From Fen-1258 sp964441505 (lineage in GTDB: Bacteria > Bacteroidota > Ignavibacteria > Ignavibacteriales > Melioribacteraceae): a stretch of 64,000 bases of DNA. A program made the translations under genes and the position numbers. The stretch is taken from NCBI GenBank assembly GCA_964441505.1, contig CAYTUV010000017.1:1-64000 (forward strand). The letters run 5' to 3'. Positions 1-7,482 of the stretch are shown one piece after another. The stretch's first letter is position 1, and every line of letters begins with the position of its first letter. The notes beneath the pieces are model-generated. The model did no database searches. It was not told the DNA's origin and worked only from the letters and a program-made list of their open reading frames with translations.

Positions 1-54
1 GTGTTAGGCACGCCGCCAGCGTTCGTCCTGAGCCAGGATCAAACTCTCCGTTGT
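1..54 (-). rRNA. rrs: 16S rRNA, 5' end only (partial)
   Basis: Read on the minus strand, this is the conserved start of small-subunit rRNA: the AGAGTTTGATC primer site (complement of about 37-47) is followed by CTGGCTCAGGACGAACGC. The gene leaves the window at base 1, so only about 54 bases are present. The mature 5' end at about base 54 was placed by lining up GAGTTTGAT with E. coli position 9 and could be off by a few bases. Confidence 0.95.
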
Positions 55-91
55 AGAGTTTGTAAAAATTTTGAATCAACAAAGCTAAACT

Positions 92-131
92 ACTAAAGAA
101 TTTCTTTAGTCACTCACTCTATCAAAGAACT
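92..131 (-). promoter_or_regulatory. 16S rRNA leader: palindrome and boxA-like element
   Basis: Between the rRNA promoter and the mature 16S end, the minus strand carries GTTCTTTGAT (121-130), close to the boxA antitermination sequence common in rRNA leaders. It also carries a perfect 9-bp palindrome with one central base at 92-110 (ACTAAAGAA/TTCTTTAGT). In transcribed form this could be a processing stem or antitermination structure. Assignment to boxA rests on resemblance and position only. Confidence 0.5.
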
Positions 132-149
132 TAGTAAAAACGTGGATGT

Positions 150-180
150 CAAACTTATACTTATTTTTTTCTTTTGTCAA
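150..180 (-). promoter_or_regulatory. rRNA operon promoter, Bacteroidota type
   Basis: On the minus strand, TTGACA (complement of 175-180) is followed by TAAGTTTG (complement of 150-157), giving TTG-N20-TAAGTTTG. This is a full match to the Bacteroidota consensus TTG-N19/20-TAnnTTTG. Transcription would start near 143, about 90 bases upstream of the mature 16S end. The region 181-413 between this and the divergent promoter is AT-rich and shows no gene. Confidence 0.7.
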
Positions 181-413
181 GATCCTTTAAAAACTTATTT
201 CTAAAAATCTTTTTAAGAACATTTTTTTCTAAATGGGTTATAAAGATAACCCAACTTTGTTTTCAATGCAAATTTATTTTAAATAAATTTTGTAATCCCA
301 AGAATTATTAGGCGGATTTTGTCTAAAGGAGAATTTGATTTTATTTAGTTTTCTTTAAAAGCGTTGATTTTTCCAAACTCGTGCTTTCTTAATTTCATCA
401 AGGGACTTCTCTC

Positions 414-444
414 TTGACAGACAACCCCACTTAATCTATATTTA
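414..444 (+). promoter_or_regulatory. Promoter of the DUF3098-eutN-dprA operon
   Basis: TTGACA at 414-419 and TATATTTA at 437-444 form TTG-N20-TATATTTA, seven of eight matches to TAnnTTTG. A start near 451 leaves a leader of roughly 30 bases to the ATG at 484. That excludes the longer reading that would begin at a GTG at 454. It faces away from the rRNA promoter. Confidence 0.65.
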
Positions 445-483
445 AGTAAGCAAGTGAGATATAATTGTTCAATCAGAGGTCAA

Positions 484-765
484 ATGTCTAAAATTCAGAA
501 GAATATTAAAGATGTGAAAAAGGTTAGCGGGTCACATTTCAAGGATTATTGGCAAAAACTAAACTACCTTTTTTTAGTTTTTAGCCTTGTTTTTTTAATT
601 GTTGGGTATTATTTCATGATGGATGGTTCTTGGGATAGTGTTCTATCAATGTCGATTTCACCTATTGTTTTATTAGTCGCATATTTGATACTTATTCCCC
701 TTGCCATTTTTTTCAAATTTCCGACTAAAATTAAAGAGAAATTAAATGTTCCTAGCAAAAATTAA
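484..765 (+). CDS. Small two-helix membrane protein (DUF3098-like)
   Basis: A 93-residue protein with a charged N-terminus and two hydrophobic stretches (about residues 27-46 and 59-79), so probably an inner-membrane hairpin. The pattern 'NYLFLV..FLIVGYYFM' followed by 'SPIVLLVAYLILIPLAI' resembles the DUF3098 family found widely in Bacteroidota near cell-division and envelope genes; its function is unknown. The ATG at 484 was chosen over a GTG at 454 because the promoter's -7 box ends at 444. Its 3' end overlaps the EutN gene by 20 bases, so the two are probably co-translated. Family assignment is by eye and moderate in certainty. Confidence 0.7.
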   Translation: MSKIQKNIKDVKKVSGSHFKDYWQKLNYLFLVFSLVFLIVGYYFMMDGSWDSVLSMSISPIVLLVAYLILIPLAIFFKFPTKIKEKLNVPSKN

Positions 766-1024
766 AGGAAATATTGTATCAACTCCAAAAAATAAATTTT
801 TAGTTGGTCATAAACTTTTACTAGTACATGAAATTAATTACAATTCTGAATTTATTGGCAATAAAGACCTGATTGCACTTGATCTTGTAGATGCCGGAAT
901 AGGTGATAATGTATTAGTTGTTCAGGAGGGAGATGCTGTGCAACAGATATTGGGACATCCCAATGCCCCAGTAAATACAATGATTATTGCAGTAGTTGAT
1001 AATATCGAAATTGACGAAAAATAA
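746..1024 (+). CDS. EutN/CcmL-type microcompartment vertex protein
   Basis: A 92-residue protein of the family that forms pentamers capping the vertices of bacterial microcompartment shells (EutN, CcmL, PduN). It shows the family course from the start: an N-terminal 'AKIKGNIVST' strand, 'LVGHKLLLV', 'IALDLVDAGIGDNVLVV' and 'APVNTMIIAVVDNIEI'. The length is standard. It lies between a DUF3098-like gene, which it overlaps, and dprA, 16 bases downstream. No hexameric shell gene is in the window. A class II aldolase (4790-5452) and an acylating aldehyde dehydrogenase (17277-18869) are nearby in the wider sense. It could serve a compartment whose shell genes lie elsewhere, or be a stray family member with another role. 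Confidence 0.9.
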   Translation: MFLAKIKGNIVSTPKNKFLVGHKLLLVHEINYNSEFIGNKDLIALDLVDAGIGDNVLVVQEGDAVQQILGHPNAPVNTMIIAVVDNIEIDEK

Positions 1025-1040
1025 TTTTTTGTAAAAAACT

Positions 1041-2162
1041 TTGTCAACCTTATCATTTGATGAATTAACTTTTCTGAAACTTCTCACCTCTATTGAAGGT
1101 ATTGGCCCTCATAAAATCTTATCCCTACTTGCACAATTTAAAGGATTTGAATCAATAACTCGTGCGGATTTAGATAGCCTGACAAGAGTTGAAGGAATAA
1201 GCAAAATTCTTGGATCAAAAATTTATTCTTCAAGAAAGAATCTGCCTATTGTAAAAAATAATCTGGAGCGTGAGCTTTCCTCAATCCATAAATTCGGAGG
1301 AAAGTTAATTACATTCTGGGATGATGCATATCCGGAACTACTCAAACGAATTTATTTTCCTCCTGTTATTATCTATATGCTAGGGAATTTTTCACCCAAA
1401 GATAAATTTTCTATGGCAGTTGTTGGAACCAGACAGCCTTCACCTTATGGTAAAATGGTGACTGAAAAATTTTCTACTGAGTTAATAGAAAATAATTTGA
1501 CTGTGGTAAGTGGATTAGCAAGAGGAATCGACTCATATGCGCATACAGCTTCATTAAATGCTGGGGGAAGAACTATCGCAGTAACGGGATCGGGACTTGA
1601 TGTAGTTTATCCGCCTGAGAACAAAAAACTTTATGATCAAATAAAAGAAGAAGGTGTGATAATAACAGAGTTTGAATTGGGGACAAAACCGGATGCGCAA
1701 AATTTTCCAAGGCGTAACAGAATAATTTCCGGTTTATCCTTAGGTACTCTAGTTGTAGAAACGAAGATTAACGGTGGCGCAATGCAGACTGCAGCTTATG
1801 CACTTGATCAAAACAGAGAGGTCTTTGCAATTCCCGGAAATCTAAATACTAAACAAAGCGAAGGTCCAAATAAATTGATTCAGCGCGGAGAAGCTAAATT
1901 GGTAACTTGCGCAAAAGACATACTAATCGAGCTTGAATTGCAACTAAAGCCCGAAATCGGTAAAAATATTCCAAGACCCAGTGTTGAGTTGAACTTATTT
2001 GAGGAAAGGCTGATTGGTATACTCGATGCTGAGCCAAAACAGATTGATGAGATTGCATTAAAATTATCGATGAACACAACTGACTGTTTAGTAAATCTTT
2101 TGACGCTTGAATTTAAGGGGTTGGTCAAGCAACTACCGGGGAAAATGTTTATCCGCTGTTAA
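1041..2162 (+). CDS. dprA: DNA-processing protein DprA
   Basis: Binds incoming single-stranded DNA during natural transformation and loads RecA onto it. The 373-residue protein has an N-terminal helix-hairpin-helix region (about 1-60), the DprA Rossmann fold with 'VVGTR' at 127-131, 'SGLARGID' at 157-164 and 'GSGLDVVYP' at 183-191, and a C-terminal winged-helix domain (about 310-373). The start is a TTG at 1041; an in-frame stop lies just upstream and no ATG follows before the conserved region, so TTG is the best choice, probably by coupling to the EutN gene 16 bases upstream. Its stop codon overlaps the stop codon of the convergent rarA. Confidence 0.93.
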   Translation: MSTLSFDELTFLKLLTSIEGIGPHKILSLLAQFKGFESITRADLDSLTRVEGISKILGSKIYSSRKNLPIVKNNLERELSSIHKFGGKLITFWDDAYPELLKRIYFPPVIIYMLGNFSPKDKFSMAVVGTRQPSPYGKMVTEKFSTELIENNLTVVSGLARGIDSYAHTASLNAGGRTIAVTGSGLDVVYPPENKKLYDQIKEEGVIITEFELGTKPDAQNFPRRNRIISGLSLGTLVVETKINGGAMQTAAYALDQNREVFAIPGNLNTKQSEGPNKLIQRGEAKLVTCAKDILIELELQLKPEIGKNIPRPSVELNLFEERLIGILDAEPKQIDEIALKLSMNTTDCLVNLLTLEFKGLVKQLPGKMFIRC

Positions 2163-3454
2163 TATTTTTTTTTACCATTCCACAAACTTTTTAATCTTTC
2201 TTTGATAGTCTTTTCATTTCCATTCTCTGACGGTAGATAGTATTGTTTATTTTTCAACTCATTGGGCAAATAATTCTCTGCAACAAAATTATTGTCAAAT
2301 GAATGAGGATATTTATATTCTTTTCCATAACCTATTTCTTTCATCAACTTGGTAGGTGCATTTCTGAGGTTAAGAGGAACTTTGTATTGAGGAAAGTTTC
2401 TGGCATCGCTTAAGGCTGTATCAATAGCCATGTATGCAGAATTACTCTTAGGCGACGAGGCAAGATAAGTTGCGCACTGAGAAAGAATTATTCTGGCCTC
2501 CGGCATCCCTATTTTATGGACTGCGCTAAAAGCAGCCTCTGCCAACAGAAGTGCATTGGGCGAAGCATTACCAATATCCTCCGAGGCTAAGACAACCATC
2601 CTGCGTGCGATAAACAAAGGATCTTCTCCGCCTTCCAACATTCTTGCCATCCAGTAAACTGCTGCATCCGGATCGGATCCACGGATACTTTTAATAAATG
2701 CAGAAATAATGTTATAGTGCTCTTCTCCGGTTTTATCATATAAGATATTCTTCCTTTGAATTACGTTTTCGATCACTTCTTTGGAAATATTGATTTCATC
2801 TTTTTCGATTTCCTGAAGAACAGAGGCTTCCAAGATATTTAAGAGAATTCTTGCGTCTCCTCCGGAAACAAAAAAGAGAAAATCAGAGTCCACAAAATTT
2901 ATTTTTTGAGACTTGATAAACTCATCCTTCGTCAGTGCGTAATTAAGGATATTTTGAAGATCATTTTTTGATAACTCATCCAAGACAAATACGCGCAAAC
3001 GCGAGCGTAAAGCAGGAATAACTTCGAAAGAAGGATTTTCCGTAGTTGCACCGATCAAAATAATCTCGCCGCTCTCAACCGAAGACAACAATGCATCCTG
3101 CTGTGCTTTATTGAAGCGGTGAATCTCATCAATGAAAAGGATAGTACGTTTGAAATGAGCAAGGTTTTGTTTAGCAAGTTCGATCACCTGCCTGATATCT
3201 TTAACGCCCGAAGACACGGCATTGATCTGATAAAAATCACAATCGGTAGTCTCAGAAATAATTCTTGCCAGTGTGGTTTTGCCTGTTCCGGGCGGTCCCC
3301 ACAATATTATCGAACTAAGTGAATCCGAATCAATCATCGTGCGGAGCGGTTTACCTATTCCAACTAACTTTTCTTGTCCCCGAAATTCATCCAGAGTTAA
3401 AGGTCTGCATCTTTCTGCGAGTGGTTTGGTGGGTGATTTGATTTTTTCTTTCAC
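2159..3454 (-). CDS. rarA: Replication-associated recombination ATPase RarA (MgsA)
   Basis: AAA+ ATPase that acts at stalled replication forks. Walker A 'GPPGTGKTT' is at residues 53-61, Walker B is 'ILFIDEIHRF', and sensor 1 is 'GATTENPSFEV'. The C-terminal half has the typical 'SIRGSDPDAAVYWMARML' and 'IYMAI/AYMAID' tetramerisation segments. The length of 431 residues is usual for the family. It lies last in a minus-strand run after a ftsB-like gene and ddl. The convergent dprA ends within its stop codon, so neither gene has room for a separate terminator. Confidence 0.95.
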   Translation of the reverse strand: MKEKIKSPTKPLAERCRPLTLDEFRGQEKLVGIGKPLRTMIDSDSLSSIILWGPPGTGKTTLARIISETTDCDFYQINAVSSGVKDIRQVIELAKQNLAHFKRTILFIDEIHRFNKAQQDALLSSVESGEIILIGATTENPSFEVIPALRSRLRVFVLDELSKNDLQNILNYALTKDEFIKSQKINFVDSDFLFFVSGGDARILLNILEASVLQEIEKDEINISKEVIENVIQRKNILYDKTGEEHYNIISAFIKSIRGSDPDAAVYWMARMLEGGEDPLFIARRMVVLASEDIGNASPNALLLAEAAFSAVHKIGMPEARIILSQCATYLASSPKSNSAYMAIDTALSDARNFPQYKVPLNLRNAPTKLMKEIGYGKEYKYPHSFDNNFVAENYLPNELKNKQYYLPSENGNEKTIKERLKSLWNGKKKY

Positions 3455-3462
3455 AGAGAAAC

Positions 3463-3753
3463 CTATTTTTCTTCGATCTTAAAAACTTTTTCGTTTTTCT
3501 TCATCATATCGAATTTTTCCCGGGCAACTTTTTCAAGTTTTACCCTGCTGGTTTTCAATAAATCAATTTCGGCATTAAGAGCTTTGAGGCGATCCTCTGC
3601 AGCAGATATCTCTTCATTAAGCTGCCTCAGTTCACTTTTTATTCTTAAATATTTCAGAACACCATTTTCATTTAATATAAGGAATGAAATGGCTGAAAGA
3701 ATCAAGATCATAATAAAAATTCGGATCAGTAGTTTAGTGCTTATAGCTTTCAT
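3463..3753 (-). CDS. Septum formation initiator (FtsB/DivIC family)
   Basis: A 96-residue bitopic protein: a short cytoplasmic tail, one membrane helix (about residues 8-28), then a coiled coil (about 35-72, 'LRQLNEEISAAEDRLKALNAEI') and the family's end segment 'EKVAREKFDMMKKNEKVFKI'. FtsB/DivIC proteins join FtsL and FtsQ in the divisome. The start ATG overlaps the stop of ddl by 4 bases, so the two are translationally coupled, joining peptidoglycan precursor synthesis to division. The fit is good, but FtsB and DivIC cannot be told apart by eye. Confidence 0.87.
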   Translation of the reverse strand: MKAISTKLLIRIFIMILILSAISFLILNENGVLKYLRIKSELRQLNEEISAAEDRLKALNAEIDLLKTSRVKLEKVAREKFDMMKKNEKVFKIEEK

Positions 3754-4754
3754 GAAAGAGCGTTTTTGATGATTCGATCTATTAACAATTCAAAACTTAT
3801 ACCCGCAGCTTCTGCCATTTTAGGAACTAATGATGTGCTTGTCATTCCAGGAAGATTGTTTATTTCCAGACAGTATGATTTGAAATCGTTAGTAAGTCTG
3901 AAATCTATCCGGGCGTAACTTTCACACCCTACGGAATTGAATGCAAGTAAGGCCTGATGCTGCAAGTGTTCGGCCACTTTCTCGGGAATTTCTGCGGGCA
4001 CTATATAATCTGTTCGGCCGGAAGTGTATTTATTCTCGTAATCATAGAAACCACTCTTGGGTTTAATTTCAAGAACAGGTAATGCCTGTTGATCAATAAC
4101 TGCAACTGTCAATTCATGGCCGTGAATATATTCTTCAACAAGAACTTTTTTAGAGAATTCCTGAGCCTTCTCGATGGCAGCAAATACTTCAACATCTCCG
4201 CGGCAAATTGTTAAACCAATTGTAGATCCTTCATCATTCGGTTTGATAACGCACGGGTAACCAAAAAATTTCTTAATCTTCATTTTGATCAGTTCAATAT
4301 CATGGTCATTTTTATTTACCACAAACCAGCGCGGGGTGCTTACATCAAAATGCTGAAACATTACCTTAGTCATACTCTTGTCCATCGCCAGCGAACTGGC
4401 AAGAACTTTAGAGCCTGTATATTTTATTCCACGAAGTTCCAGAAGAGATTGGATTACCCCATCTTCTCCCCACTTTCCATGAAGAGCGATGAAGGCAACG
4501 TCAACATCATCAAACATGGTGGAATTGATCGCTTCGATAAAATTTCTGTTCGTTCTTTCAGTATAATCTTTTTCTTCAAAATATTTTTCTACTTCTTTCG
4601 GCTGATTCAAACCAAAAGCAGGATCAATCACTTTGACTTTGTAGCCAAGATCATTCAATGCAGTCAGAATAGATTTTCCGGTATTTTTAGAAACTTCTCT
4701 TTCGGGTGATGTCCCGCCGACGAGGAGGGCTACTGTAATATCACTATTCGACAT
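3750..4754 (-). CDS. ddl: D-alanine--D-alanine ligase
   Basis: Cytoplasmic ATP-grasp enzyme that joins two D-alanines for peptidoglycan precursor synthesis. Visible features are the N-terminal 'LLVGGTSPEREVS' loop (about 10-22), 'ALHGKWGEDG' (about 94-103), the ATP-grasp core with 'CVIKPNDEGSTIGL' and 'VLVEEYIHGHELTVAV', and the C-terminal metal-binding 'YCLEINNLPGMT'. The 334-residue length is normal. It is followed directly by the ftsB-like gene with an ATGA overlap and lies 35 bases downstream of the class II aldolase. Confidence 0.95.
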   Translation of the reverse strand: MSNSDITVALLVGGTSPEREVSKNTGKSILTALNDLGYKVKVIDPAFGLNQPKEVEKYFEEKDYTERTNRNFIEAINSTMFDDVDVAFIALHGKWGEDGVIQSLLELRGIKYTGSKVLASSLAMDKSMTKVMFQHFDVSTPRWFVVNKNDHDIELIKMKIKKFFGYPCVIKPNDEGSTIGLTICRGDVEVFAAIEKAQEFSKKVLVEEYIHGHELTVAVIDQQALPVLEIKPKSGFYDYENKYTSGRTDYIVPAEIPEKVAEHLQHQALLAFNSVGCESYARIDFRLTNDFKSYCLEINNLPGMTSTSLVPKMAEAAGISFELLIDRIIKNALS

Positions 4755-4789
4755 TTATTTTCTCAATTTTTTGTTAGTAATTCTCTGAA

Positions 4790-5452
4790 TCAGAAATCGA
4801 AACGATTCCGCTTATCAATCTTAATTCCATAAACCTCTTCCGAAATGGAATATAGTTCTTTCAACTTATTATGAGGGATTGATTTCTCCCTTCCAATTGT
4901 TCTTGCTATCGAAATTGTATGGGCTGCCCATTCGAGTTTTTCCATTCTGAAGTAAGCACCCTTTATGCATTTTCCAAAAGTTACAGCACCGTGGTTTTCA
5001 AGCAGCAGTGCCCATGCGTAATCAATGTAAGGTAGCATTGAATTTGGCAGTTCGTCGGTTGATGGAGTTCCATACTTGCATAACGGTACTTTACCGAGCG
5101 ATAAAACTACCTCGGGAAAGACAGGTCTCATCAATCCCTCGCCAATGGCCGCGAAAGCTGTGGCATAAACTGGATGACAATGGATTACAGCTCTGACGTC
5201 TGTTCTTTTTTGATATGCAGTTAAATGAATTTTTACTTCCGTGGTAACTTTTCCCGAACCGCTTAGTAGATTGCCGTTAAGATCAACTTCTAACAGATCA
5301 AACTCTTGAATTTCTCCCTTGCATTTTCCCGAAGGTGTAATCAAAATTTTTTGATCATCAATTCGCGCAGAAAGATTCCCGTCATACGCAGAAACAAATC
5401 CTTTGGCGTAAACTTTATGACAGATTTCTACTAACTCTTCCCGTAATGACAT
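4790..5452 (-). CDS. Class II aldolase/adducin family protein (fuculose-phosphate aldolase-like)
   Basis: Zinc-dependent aldolase of 220 residues that would cleave a sugar phosphate such as L-fuculose-1-phosphate or L-rhamnulose-1-phosphate into DHAP and lactaldehyde. The active-site set is complete: catalytic Glu72 in 'TTEVKIH', zinc ligands His91 and His93 in 'HCHPVYA', His154 in 'LENHGAV', and the phosphate loop 'TPSGKCKGEI' (39-48). The start overlaps the end of the Gfo/Idh/MocA gene by 22 bases, so they are coupled. Members of this family occur in sugar-degrading microcompartment loci, which is notable given the EutN gene 3.8 kb away. The exact substrate cannot be read from sequence. Confidence 0.87.
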   Translation of the reverse strand: MSLREELVEICHKVYAKGFVSAYDGNLSARIDDQKILITPSGKCKGEIQEFDLLEVDLNGNLLSGSGKVTTEVKIHLTAYQKRTDVRAVIHCHPVYATAFAAIGEGLMRPVFPEVVLSLGKVPLCKYGTPSTDELPNSMLPYIDYAWALLLENHGAVTFGKCIKGAYFRMEKLEWAAHTISIARTIGREKSIPHNKLKELYSISEEVYGIKIDKRNRFDF

Positions 5453-6453
5453 TGTCTCTCAATTTCTTCTATTGTTCGCATATTTATAAGAGCATCTTCC
5501 CCGGAGGCAAGCGGAGGCTCTTGTTTAAGAAATGCCCTCTGAGCGGAACGAATTAAGAATAATAATTTATTAGTTCGTTTACGAAAAACTTTTTTCGCTT
5601 CTCCCTGAAGATCAATAATCAGTTTTGTTGCAAGATTTCTCTTTCCAAAAAAATTCTCGATAGAAATTGATCCGTTATATCCAAGAATTTCAATCCGGTT
5701 GTAAGCCTTTTTTGTATTGTATGAGATATTAAAATATCCGTAGCCGCCATTTTGAAATCTTACTATAGCAGAAGCAAAATCTTCAACATCGCTTTTATAC
5801 ACAACATTATCCATGAACGCTTTCACTTCAACGATTTCTCCTCCAAAGTAATGAAGCATATCGATCATTTGAGAGCCGAGATCACGCAGAACACCGCCGC
5901 CGCTTAATTCTTTCTTGAACCGGAAATTATGATCGGGTGCATAATCGATATTATAAGATGCAGAGATAGAAACAATTTTTCCCAGCATCTGCTTGTCAAT
6001 CAACTCCTTTGCCTTCTGAACCAATGGATGAAAGCGATGCAGATGATTAATCATTAGTATCACTTTGTTCTCATTGCAGACTTTCACAATCTCTTCAGCC
6101 TGCATGGAATTGATTGTCATGGGACGTTCGCACAAAATATTCTTTCCGGCCCTGGCAGCTTTCAATACCTGCAGGTAATGATCTGAATTGACACTTGAGA
6201 TATAGACCGCATCAATCTCACTTGCCAGAAATGCGTCATAATCATTAAATGCATTCGGAGCGCCAAACTTATTGGTAATTGTCTTTGCGCGGTTCAGGTC
6301 GTGGCTGTAAACCGAAACTAATTTACTACGCTGTGCAAGTTGAAGTGCCGGCAGAAAAGAATTTTCTGCAAAACTACCGCAGCCAGCTACTCCCCATTTC
6401 AATTTTCGCGGAATCGCGCTTGAGAATTTCAACCGTGTTGATGAATTCATCAT
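5431..6453 (-). CDS. Gfo/Idh/MocA family protein lacking catalytic Lys and His
   Basis: The 340-residue protein has the usual N-terminal Rossmann fold ('WGVAGCGSFAENSFLPAL', 20-37) and C-terminal alpha/beta domain of NAD(P)-dependent sugar dehydrogenases. Two key residues are changed. The 'EKP' motif reads 'ERP' (Glu109-Arg110-Pro111), so the catalytic Lys is Arg. The 'DxGxHxxD' motif reads 'DLGSQMID', so the catalytic His is Gln195. It may be non-catalytic, perform other chemistry, or act as a binding partner of the aldolase that overlaps its 3' end by 22 bases. metF lies just upstream (10 bases). Family assignment is firm; function is not. Confidence 0.85.
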   Translation of the reverse strand: MMNSSTRLKFSSAIPRKLKWGVAGCGSFAENSFLPALQLAQRSKLVSVYSHDLNRAKTITNKFGAPNAFNDYDAFLASEIDAVYISSVNSDHYLQVLKAARAGKNILCERPMTINSMQAEEIVKVCNENKVILMINHLHRFHPLVQKAKELIDKQMLGKIVSISASYNIDYAPDHNFRFKKELSGGGVLRDLGSQMIDMLHYFGGEIVEVKAFMDNVVYKSDVEDFASAIVRFQNGGYGYFNISYNTKKAYNRIEILGYNGSISIENFFGKRNLATKLIIDLQGEAKKVFRKRTNKLLFLIRSAQRAFLKQEPPLASGEDALINMRTIEEIERQCHYGKS

Positions 6454-6463
6454 TCTATGTTGC

Positions 6464-7417
6464 TCATATTTTAAGTTTATTCATAAGCATTTTGATAGGT
6501 GCTGAACTTTGCATGATGTAAAAATGAATTGCCGGCACATTTTTGTTCAATAATTCTTCAACCTGCTTTGCTGTCCAGTTGACCCCTATCTCAAGCACAT
6601 GTTCCGGTTTTGCCTCTTCTATTTCAGCGGCAAGTTCCTGAGGAATGTCTATGTAAAAATTCTTTGGTAATGATTTCACATGTGCTTTGGAAGTAATTAT
6701 TTTTAATCCGGGAAGAATCGGCGCTTTAATTCCCTCTTTGCGGCACAAATCAACATATTCAAAATATGATTTGTTATTATAAAACATCTGAGTCACTATA
6801 TATGAAGCGCCTGCATCAATTTTTGTTTTGGCTTGTTTAATATCCGTAATCAAATTTGGAGCTTCAAAATGTTTTTCCGGATAACCGCTGGTACCAATGC
6901 AAAAATTCATCGGCTGAGCATCGAGCAATCCCTCTTCAAGATATTTTCCTTTGTTGATTGAATTTATCTGCGATATCAGATCAACGGCATATTCATTTAT
7001 ACTACGCCCAAATTTAAGTGGCTTTTTGTATTCGCTGTCATCACCCCTTATAGCAAGAACGTTATCAATTCCGAGATAATGAAGTTCAATGAGAAAATCT
7101 TCAGTCTCTTCACGAGTAAATCCGGTACAAAGAACATGCGGCACCGCATCAATATTATATTTATTCTGAATTAGAGCGCAAATACCTAGAGTACCGGGAC
7201 GTTTCCGCTTAATCTTCATCTGCATTCCGCCTGCGGCAGTTTCCTCAAAGATCACCTCCGCAGCGTGACTGGTTATATCTATAAACGGAGGATTATATTT
7301 TACTATATCTTCAAGAACCTGCGAAAGCTGTTTGATATTTCCACCCCTTTTGGGCGGAATGATCTCAAAACTTATTAATGTGTTCTTCGCTTTGTCAAGA
7401 TGCTCAATTACTTTCAT
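6464..7417 (-). CDS. metF: Methylenetetrahydrofolate reductase
   Basis: FAD-dependent reduction of 5,10-methylene-THF to 5-methyl-THF, feeding methionine synthesis. The 317-residue protein has the family's N-terminal 'SFEIIPPKRGGNI' with the catalytic Glu (about residue 18), 'NVLAIRGDD' (about 130-138), 'FCIGTSGYPEKH' and 'GASYIVTQMFYNN' (about 196-208), and 'PGLKIITS'. It heads the run metF, Gfo/Idh/MocA, aldolase, ddl, ftsB-like, rarA. The 65 bases upstream to the acylase gene show no recognisable riboswitch. Confidence 0.94.
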   Translation of the reverse strand: MKVIEHLDKAKNTLISFEIIPPKRGGNIKQLSQVLEDIVKYNPPFIDITSHAAEVIFEETAAGGMQMKIKRKRPGTLGICALIQNKYNIDAVPHVLCTGFTREETEDFLIELHYLGIDNVLAIRGDDSEYKKPLKFGRSINEYAVDLISQINSINKGKYLEEGLLDAQPMNFCIGTSGYPEKHFEAPNLITDIKQAKTKIDAGASYIVTQMFYNNKSYFEYVDLCRKEGIKAPILPGLKIITSKAHVKSLPKNFYIDIPQELAAEIEEAKPEHVLEIGVNWTAKQVEELLNKNVPAIHFYIMQSSAPIKMLMNKLKI

Positions 7418-7482
7418 TGCTGTCCATTTTGGTTGAGACGAATTTAATATTTTTTCAATTAACTTCTTCGGTCATTAACAAT

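Noticed and set aside
4302..4709. 135-codon open frame on the plus strand
   Set aside because: It is antisense to ddl, which is fully supported by its motifs.
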